This document shows positions 55,680-64,000 of a DNA stretch of 64,000 nt, piece by piece. The stretch's first letter is position 1. The number at the start of each line of letters is the position of its first letter. The stretch is from Epiperipatus broadwayi (Eukaryota > Onychophora > Udeonychophora > Euonychophora > Peripatidae). Location of the stretch: assembly GCA_028023455.1 (NCBI GenBank), contig JAQFVV010013087.1:208147-272146 (forward strand), given 5' to 3'. Made by a program: the position numbers and the translations under genes. The notes under the pieces are model-generated. The model made no database searches. It had not been told where the DNA came from and worked only from the letters and a program-made list of their open reading frames with translations.

Positions 55680-57645
55680 ACCATTTTGGAAATATTTAAT
55701 TGTTTAAATATCAAAATTCTCAATAATTTAAGTTATAATTTGTATTTATGATGACCGTTATGAATATTTTTGTTCTCAAAATAAATAAATCTTATTTTGG
55801 TAATTTACACTTGACAGATAGCTTTATTTATGTAGTGAATCATTAATATCACAAATATATAACTAAATGAAGTCATTACAGAAAATGTATTAATTAAATA
55901 TTTTGATTATCGAATTATAATAAAGAATTCGAATTTGGTAAATTTATCATTTATTAATTTGAAACTATAATTTAATTAAAGTCGTATTTAATTGATTTTT
56001 ATTTTATGAAGTATTGAAATTCTTGCAGAGACATTTCAAAATAAAATTTCAAGTTATTATATATTCAGAGCGTTACAAACGGTGATATTGTTTTCAAAAG
56101 TCACATTTTATCCCAATTTCATAAGTAAACCTATTGGATTTAGCTACATTAATTATTTTAAAACAGGTGGAACAATTCAAACACATGCATAAAATATTAT
56201 TAATTCTGAAGGTTCAAAGAAAATCCATCATTAATTTAGAATTATTTAAACAATGTTTCAAATCATATCATATTAATTATTTTAGGTTTTATACCATTAA
56301 CTCTCAGAATGTTTCATCCACATTTTGAATGAGCAAGCAAAAGAAAAGGAAGTGTAGGCATTTAATAAAATTATTCATTTGATTTATGAAAGATAGCTTG
56401 GCATTTTACTCATAGATTTAAACCCCTCCTGTATTATTTTGGTGTACATTTGAAGCAAAAATGCCAATAATTTTAGTTTCATATTTTACCATTTTAGTAC
56501 AAGTCTTAAACAGAGTTTTCTTTTTCATAAGCATATCGGAATTGACTGATAGCTTGATTATAATGAAAATAAAATACAAAAGCAATTTTAGATTTAATTA
56601 TTCTAGTGTACTGTTTGTAATGTTTTGTATTTATAGGCTTATAAGAATTGACTGATAGCTTGTGTATATATTATAAATAAAAAATCAAGAAGTTTTGTTT
56701 CAAATTTTACTATTTTAGTGCTAGTATTATAATGTTTCTTTTTATAAAATTATCAAAATGGACTGATAATTGGCAAATGTAGGAATAAAATACCAGAAAG
56801 TTTATTTTAATGTTATTTATTCTCATGTTGATATTCAATCATTGATGTTGGATTTATCCAAAACATATATACATGTAAATTATCAAACCAAATGTTTATT
56901 TAGTTATTTTGTAATAAATGTTTCATTTATTTAAAGTTTTGTTCAGAGTTCTTCTTTGGCATACATTCATGTTCCTATGTTTCTACACATGCACACAAAC
57001 TTACATATCCAATATGATATGATTGCATTATTCCAAAAAATTAATAATGGATATGTTCCAATTTGATGCTGTTGTTTTCTTGATTCAAAAACTTTAAAAA
57101 TGGTTGACTTTTCTAATGATTCTCTGGAAATTTTATTATTCAGTTATTATTTAGATGATGAATTGAAATCAAAATGCATCATATTACTTTCATTATCTAA
57201 CTACTACCATTTTATTAGAAGAATGTTTAATTTATGTCATTACTATTATGATAGTAATTGGTAGTTGTTGTAGGATATAGATTTAAATATAAGCCATACA
57301 ACAAATTAAATCCCTGAGATATTCCCTTATTATTTTAGATTACACATTAATTATGTTCCTTATTTTAAATTAATATACAATTGAAAGTTAAGTAGTGTTA
57401 TATTGTATTTTGTATGCATTTCTAACTAACCATACAATAGTGTTAATCAGTATTACATCTTTATTTTCTTAATTTAATTCTATCACACAGTAAACGATGT
57501 TCAATGCATTTGGATGATGGGGGGAAATGAGGTTAAACTATAACTAGTAAATTTAAAAAGTAGAACTTTACCAATTTTAATTATTTATTTATTTTAAAAT
57601 TTAATAGATGTTTTATTCCTATTATTCATAATATTTTTTTTCCAT
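55680..57645. other. AT-rich DNA, no gene seen
   Basis: Short frames only. ATTGACTGATAGCTTG recurs near 56535 and 56648 and, diverged, near 56758, suggesting a loose approximately 110-bp tandem repeat. Confidence 0.5.
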
Positions 57646-57649
57646 ATTT

Positions 57650-58860
57650 AAAATGCATTTTACACCTTATAGATTTCTATATCCCACAATTGAGCTAAGG
57701 GGTGATGTCTGGTCTTTGTTCACAAACATTCCAATTGATGAAGGTTTAAATATAATCTCACAATGTTGCAATTTACCAGACCATATTATTGCTTTGATTA
57801 AACATTGTCTCTTAAATATATATTTTGTATATAATGGACATCATTACAGACAAGTTTTTGTACTCCTATGGGCTCACCGATCTCAGGAGTAATAGCTGAT
57901 TTATTCATGAAAAATATAGCAACTCGTGCTTTAAAATCATCATCTTTAAAACCTCTCATTTGGCTCAGATATATAGATGACACTTTTGTCATATGTCAAC
58001 ATGGAAAAAAATAAATTAGATTATTTTTTCTTACATTTAAATAACATGCATCCTCATATTAAATTTACAATGGAGACAGAGTCTGATGGAAAACTCCCTT
58101 TTCTGGATGTTATAGTCACCAGAACACCAAATAGTTTATCTTTTTTCCATTTACAGACAGGATACACACACAGACAAATATTTACATTTCCATTCTCATC
58201 ATCACCCAACTCAGATAGTTTCTGTAGCCAAAACTCTTTTAAATAGAGCAATTAACCTTTCAGATGAGACACATCTGAAAGAAGAAATAAATCATATTAA
58301 TAGTGTTTTATTAGCAAATAGTTATAATTACAAATTTATAAAAAAGCCTTATTTCAAGCTTAAAATGGAAAAAATAGGAAACAAAAAGATGATAAATCAT
58401 CTATTAGGATTGTGTTCCAAATGTAAAAGGAACTACAGACAGTATCAGATGTATATTAAAACACTATACTATAGATACAGCATTTTATACTCATCAAAAA
58501 TTCAGCAATATAATAACCAAGCCTAAGTATTGAATCCATCTTGAAACTCATGGTGTCTATCAAATCTTATGTAAAAATTGTAAAGCTTCTTACATAAGTA
58601 TGAATAATCATTGCATCAGTGTTAGTAGAGATGAGCATGTTAATGCAGTTAACCAACACTCATCATCATCAGCACTCTCACTCCATACTATAGATTCAGG
58701 TCATAAAATTGATTTATCTAGTACCAGGATCATATCCAGATGTGGTAATCTCTAGCAGTGCAAAATTAGAGAATTCATTGAGATACATAAAAGGCCAGGT
58801 TGTATCAATAAGCAAGATGGTACATGCAAACTTCCTCCTATTTGGAAAGGGTTTTAAAAA
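57650..58860 (+). pseudogene. Penelope-like element, RT (partial) plus GIY-YIG
   Basis: Best preserved PLE of the window. Motif A: DVWSLFTNIPIDEG. Then, after a one-base frame change near 57860, MGSPISGVIADLFMKNIA, LIWLRYIDDTFVICQHG (YIDD motif C), HIKFTMETESDGKLPFLDVI. Further on HGVYQILCKNCKASYISM (GIY, and YIS in place of YIG), ISVSRDEHVNA, LHTIDSGHKIDLSSTRII, CKIREFIEIHKRPGCINKQD and KLPPIWKGF complete the endonuclease. Several frameshifts and stops separate these parts. The N-terminal thumb-side region before motif A is missing (5' truncation). Same family as 9957-10500. Confidence 0.9.
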
Positions 58861-59062
58861 AAAAAAAAACATTCCTAAATTTAACATTTTTGGTATTGGT
58901 GGAACTTTAATGTTTTTTTTTTTTTTTTCAAATCAGTTATTGTAGCGCCTCTACAACCATCTTTCTACCTTTTATAACTCTGTGGATGACTTGTGTGAAC
59001 CAAGTCAAAACGTCAGTATATTAATATTAAAAGTTTTTAACACGGATGAACCCGCAAAATGT
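58861..59062 (+). repeat. PLE 3' non-coding tail
   Basis: Follows the stop region of the PLE: poly-A, GGTATTGGTGGAACTTTAATG, poly-T, TAGCGCCTCTACAACC, GTGGATGACTTGTGTGA, GATGAACCCGCAAAATG, then TA. The same tail, alone or with coding sequence, is found at 9957-10080 (minus), 22485-22660 (plus) and 22715-22825 (minus). Confidence 0.85.
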
Positions 59063-59376
59063 TATATATATATATATAATTTGATGTCTGTATTTTCTCA
59101 AAGCAATATACATAATTATAGAATTGAATATTTATTAATACATTAATTAGGTAATCAAAAATTTCATCCACTTAGCAGCATTTTCAATTATCCTAGTAAT
59201 CTTGGTCAACTAACATTTTGAAAGGCTAACCCACTCACAATTCTGTAATCTTAACTTTTGCTGCCTACCTGGTAATTAAGTCGTGTATGTATTTGTATAT
59301 TAGCATAGTTTCTTTAATTTTTCTGTTTTGGTTATTTTTTTTCCTTTCATTGTTATTTTTTGTATTTATAAATATT

Positions 59377-59751
<375 letters not shown>

Positions 59752-59783
59752 CAATATTGTTTTTAATTAATGGATATTTTATT

Positions 59784-59789
<6 letters not shown>

Positions 59790-59829
<40 letters not shown>

Positions 59830-59856
59830 TAGAAATATATATATATATATATTTCT
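59790..59856. repeat. TA microsatellite and AGAAATAT..ATATTTCT palindrome
   Basis: Two TA runs; the second is flanked by AGAAA and TTTCT and forms a hairpin 15 bp upstream of the LRR exon start. Confidence 0.9.
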
Positions 59857-59868
59857 AGATAAATCATT

Positions 59869-60436
59869 ATGTATACAATTTATTTTATTATTATCTGGGG
59901 CATATCTTTAAGTCTTTGCACAACCGTAACATTTGTTAATGAATGCCCTACATCCCAACCTGATATAGCTTGTGGTTGTGGCACCTTGAGTGTTAACTGT
60001 TTGAATCTTACGTCATTAAATAATTTGCAGACGTATTTGAGTATTCCTCGCTCTCTTGCTTCTCTTCAGATTGAAAGCTGCAATTTTGAGAGACTTACTA
60101 GACAAGCATTTGGTGTAATTAAGGTGATAATTATATCAATTAAATGTCATGTTCTTAAATACATTGACTATGATGCCTTTGAAGGAACAGATTCTGCATT
60201 GGAATGGTTAACTATTAAAAACACACAACTTTCACAGATACCAATAGGATCATTCCAGTACCTGTCTTCTCTAAAACATTTAAATTTAAACTTCAATAAA
60301 ATTACTACTGTTTTAACTTATATGTTTGTCAATCTATATAAATTAGAACGTGTCTCCTTAGTTGGGAATCATATCACAAATGTTAAATTTGGAGCATTTG
60401 CCTATCCACACAACTTGACTCAAGTGGATATCCATG
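59869..60436 (+). CDS. secreted leucine-rich-repeat protein, first exon (partial)
   Basis: ATG at 59869 opens a frame with a clear signal peptide (MYTIYFIIIWGISLSLCTTV), then a Cys-rich N-terminal cap (ECPTSQPDIACGCGTLSVNC). About five leucine-rich repeats follow from residue 60, including ALEWLTIKNTQLSQIPIGSF, LSSLKHLNLNFNKITTVLTY and LERVSLVGNHITNVKFGAF. LRR ectodomains bind proteins outside the cell; the partner is unknown. The frame runs to a stop at 60462, but GTAAGG at 60437 is a good splice donor that would end the exon in phase 1 right after DIH, and the codons beyond it no longer look like LRR. No further exon is recognisable up to 64000, so the next one lies downstream or the gene is broken. 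The cap style resembles arthropod LRR proteins often annotated as luciferase non-catalytic subunit-like. Codon use and sequence quality suggest a real exon. Confidence 0.8.
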
Positions 60437-60442
60437 GTAAGG
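60437..60442 (+). other. predicted 5' splice site of LRR exon
   Basis: GTAAGG directly after a codon break within the LRR frame; the residues read beyond it (KVLDNYA) do not continue the repeat pattern. Confidence 0.6.
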
Positions 60443-60462
60443 TTTTAGACAATTATGCATGA

Positions 60463-61160
60463 TATAACTTTTATAAATATTTAATTAAATATTGACAATA
60501 ATAACATAGAAATTGAAAGTCAATACTTCATTTTATATTTTACTCATTATTAACTACATACATGGTGATTTATATGTCTAGGGTATAATAAAAATCAAAT
60601 TGTACATTCACTAAATAAATTTAATAACAAGTCTTATAAAATCAATGTAATATTAAGAAAAATGAAGCCATACATCATATGACATAATAAACCTGTATTA
60701 CAAATGTAATATAATAAGTATAGTAATAGGTCTAAATAAGCTTTTACAATAAATCATGCATGAGGAAACATTTAAAATCACTATTGAGAATTATATTTAT
60801 CCACAAAACAATTTTTAATAAATGGTTCTCATCATTGAGGAGAACCTTTATCTCAAACCTGTTTTGGAGATAAGGATAAATTGTAGATAAGATTTTAAAT
60901 GCCTTTTTGTGGCATTTATTGTAAAGGTTATATTAAATTCAATATAAGTAATAATATTAAAACAACAATAACTATATTACATTTATTAATAATATTCAAC
61001 TTAAATTTGACAAAAAATAATTGTACAATTCATTATGGTTATAGTACATTATTTTATGTCAATCCAATTTGAATAGACTGATCAATGCATTTAAAAATTA
61101 TCATCAATATAAACTGTGTTATTATTTATATCAATAAATAATCCTTATTTTTATATGGAT
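60463..61160. other. AT-rich DNA, probably intron of LRR gene
   Basis: No exon or repeat recognised. CTCATCATTGAGGAGAACC near 60827 and a GAGATAAGG block form small hairpins only. Confidence 0.5.
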
Positions 61161-61161
61161 G

Positions 61162-61452
<291 letters not shown>

Positions 61453-61499
61453 GATGGTATTTTTATTATTGTTGTTACTATTATAATTATTATTAGTAG

Positions 61500-64000
61500 C
61501 AGTAGTATTGTCATTTTTTTATTATGTGGTTGAAAACAATCATTAATTTGTTCAATGAAAATGCCCTTTGCAATGATTAAAGCAAGTCTGTCTACATTGT
61601 AACAATTGAAAATATACTAAAACGCTATGCCAAATAGAGCTTCAGTTTATTTTAGCACTAGTAAAATTATTGTTACTTTAAATTGCCTTCAAATTCAGAT
61701 CAGACAAAAAAAAGTACTTAGTGAAGAAAGTCATAGAAAAATATTACAAATCCAATACTTTAAATCAATTTAACCATTTTTGAATAAATTAAAAAAAATC
61801 CACTTTTATTGATTTACACATTTTTTAAAAAAAAAAACAGAGCATATATTATTTCTCCTTGTTTAAGTACTATTAATAATGATTTTCACATATTTTAAAG
61901 GAATTATTTATATATTGTTATTAATAAAATAAGGAACGGATACATATAATACATTTTTAACGATAAATATACATTAATATTAATATAAACAATTGAACCA
62001 CTCTCTTATTAACATTATCAAGTCCAAGAATGTCTATATACAACTCTTACATATAATTCTTATTGTAATACTTTATCTTTTAACATGCTCTCTTTAGATG
62101 AAGTAATGAAATATTTAATACATAGTCGAAACAGTTAATATTATGTACTAATTAAATTAAAAACTTAGCCTGTAATTTATTGAGCTGATGGAAAACTTTC
62201 AATTCAAAGCAGAATATATAATGTTTAAAATAATAAGTGCTTAATGTTGGACTATATAAATGAATATAGATAAAAAGTAAAAGGTCCATGTATATATTAT
62301 TCAATGACTCTATCTTGCTTTTGGGAGGGGGGTATTTAATGTGCTCAATAAACTGACATGCAGTAATTAGTAAATTGCTACATAATATAAATCTCCAGTA
62401 ATGTTTCTATTTGAATATTTTGTCATTTAATCTAAATTGGCAAGCAATAAATTGAGGAATTTCATGGATATCAATAATTAGAATATAGCGTTAAAATGAG
62501 AAACATAATGAATTTAAGTGCTTTAACAAAAACTGGACATCACAAATGAAAGCAAAATAAAAATAGAACATAGGATTGGAATAATATAATCTGTATTATA
62601 TACCAAATATTTGAACAGCAAATGATAATGATACACCAATTTAAATGATCAGACTTTTAGTGCCCAAATAATAATAATTTGAATATAACGGAAACAATAC
62701 TCCAAACTGCAGTACTATATAACTCGTAATGAAAGAGAATTAATAAATTAGTTCTTTAAATCCTATCTAAAAGTTCCCAGTTTTAAATGACATTTAAATT
62801 CTATACATATAGATCATCATTACAGAAAAGGGTTTTTTTAATTATAAAATAAACAAATGGAAAACACAACTAACATTAGAAATGACACCTTATAACTGAA
62901 AATATCAAACTGGCAATCAGAAAGAACATATTCGTTTTTAATATACTTCAATGCTTCAATAGCTTGCTTTTTTGCTTAGCATTCAAAATATTCATGATAC
63001 TAGATTGCTTTCCAAAATATATAATACAATTAAAAGAATATTTTATGGAATCTAATTTATATTAACGGCAAATTAAATATAAATAATTTATTTGATAACT
63101 ATGATACATTAATATTCTATAATATAAGTGAAATTTGATAAATATTACAACCAAATCTCCTGAAAATGATAAAGATCCATACTGTTCAAGACATCCTATC
63201 ATTCTGGCTCCTATACTATCATCAACATAATCATTCAGTATCATAATACACTTTCTTTCTATTCTTCTCCCAAACTTAAGCTCATTCATTTTTATTATTT
63301 AATTATTATGTGTATTCATCATCAATTTAGTCATATACATTCTAATTCATTTTTCACTTAATTCATAATTCAAATTCTACATGCATTTCCTACTCCTGAT
63401 TATTTACTTTTTATTGGTTTTTAAAAATATTACATTTATGTAATAATATATTTCTTATGGATTTTAAAGCTACTTTAATATATGTTCATGCCAGAAGTTA
63501 TTATCTTCATGGACACTTTATGACCTTCCTTAGATTTTCCAATTCATAGTAGTCTAGTTGGGTTTAACAAAATAATATATATTTTTTAATATTTTTATTA
63601 TGTATATATTCTTATTATAATTGATGATGGTTACAAAGTCCTGTCCATTTATATTTTTGACACCCAATGTGAGGAATTAATCTCATGGACATGCATTTCA
63701 GCCCCATGTTAGGTGCCAAAAATCTAAAGGAAGAGGCTTTCTAACCATCTCCACAGGGAAACAAAAACTATGTACACAAATAAAAAATAAAATTAAAATA
63801 TAACAATATTATATTTCTTAAAACCAACTCAGATAGCAAGAATGGGTAAATTTAAGAAAGATTGCAAAAGGTCCATGAAGATAATGACTTTTAGTATCAA
63901 CATCAATTAAACTAGCCTCAAAATTCATGAGCAAAATATTAGTAGATAAATTTAATATTTGAAAAACCATTAAATAGTTAATAATTATGTCTCTAAAATG
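61500..64000. other. AT-rich DNA, no gene seen
   Basis: The only longer frame (63062-63289, minus, 75 codons) resembles no family I know. Further LRR exons on the plus strand were looked for and not seen. Confidence 0.5.

Noticed and set aside
63062-63289. 75-codon minus-strand frame
   Set aside because: Reads as plausible protein for about 40 residues but matches no family I know, and lacks splice or expression support.

Overview
This window looks like nuclear DNA from an invertebrate animal. It is very A+T rich, full of long microsatellites, and almost free of host genes. It holds fragments of Penelope-like retroelements (PLEs), RTE-type LINEs, a decayed LTR element, foldback (hairpin) elements and a Tigger/pogo-like MITE. 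The one convincing host gene piece is a first exon of a secreted leucine-rich-repeat protein (59869-60436, plus strand) ending in a GT splice donor. Its Cys-rich N-terminus resembles arthropod, especially chelicerate, LRR proteins. The organism is therefore probably an arthropod, possibly a chelicerate, but this is a low-confidence inference.

Layout. 1-8667: AT-rich DNA with one decayed minus-strand PLE (RT plus GIY-YIG, about 4650-6170) between direct pLTR-like repeats. 8668-8987: a foldback with a hammerhead-like motif in each arm. 9957-10500: the 3' end of a second PLE family (minus). 10500-16840: AT-rich DNA without recognisable genes. 16843-17090: a lone, diverged, inverted relative of the 405-bp repeat found further on. 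17772-18010: compound microsatellite. 18862-19939: Tigger-like MITE with TA duplications. 20593-22070: two short-period tandem arrays, the first interrupted by a perfect 103-bp inverted repeat whose loop folds as a type I hammerhead ribozyme. 22485-22825: two inverted PLE tails. 22830-35400: mostly featureless AT-rich DNA. 35476-37738: 5.6 tandem copies of a 405-bp repeat carrying a minus-strand hammerhead ribozyme in each copy. 37737-43342: two 1.25-kb LTR-like direct repeats around a gag-like remnant (minus). 44333-45189: microsatellite plus an RTE 3' fragment. 48518-48755: a pure ATT tract. 51190-51660: a third kind of PLE C-terminus. 51896-52194: another foldback. 54913-55678: RTE 3' fragment. 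57650-59060: the best preserved PLE copy (plus). 59477-59751: foldback. 59869-60436: LRR exon. 61162-61452: interrupted ATT tract.

The most interesting theme is self-cleaving RNA. Hammerhead cores (CUGAUGA ... GAAA ... NUH, with a matching helix I) occur in the 405-bp tandem array, in the loop of the perfect inverted repeat, and in both arms of the 8.7-kb foldback. All three have a very short helix III closed by a self-complementary tetranucleotide (CAUG or CUAG), the design known from PLE and retrozyme hammerheads that act as dimers. The array has the architecture of a metazoan retrozyme: small tandem units that would be cut into unit-length RNA. PLEs nearby could supply the reverse transcriptase; that link is inference. 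All folds were made by eye and no search was run.
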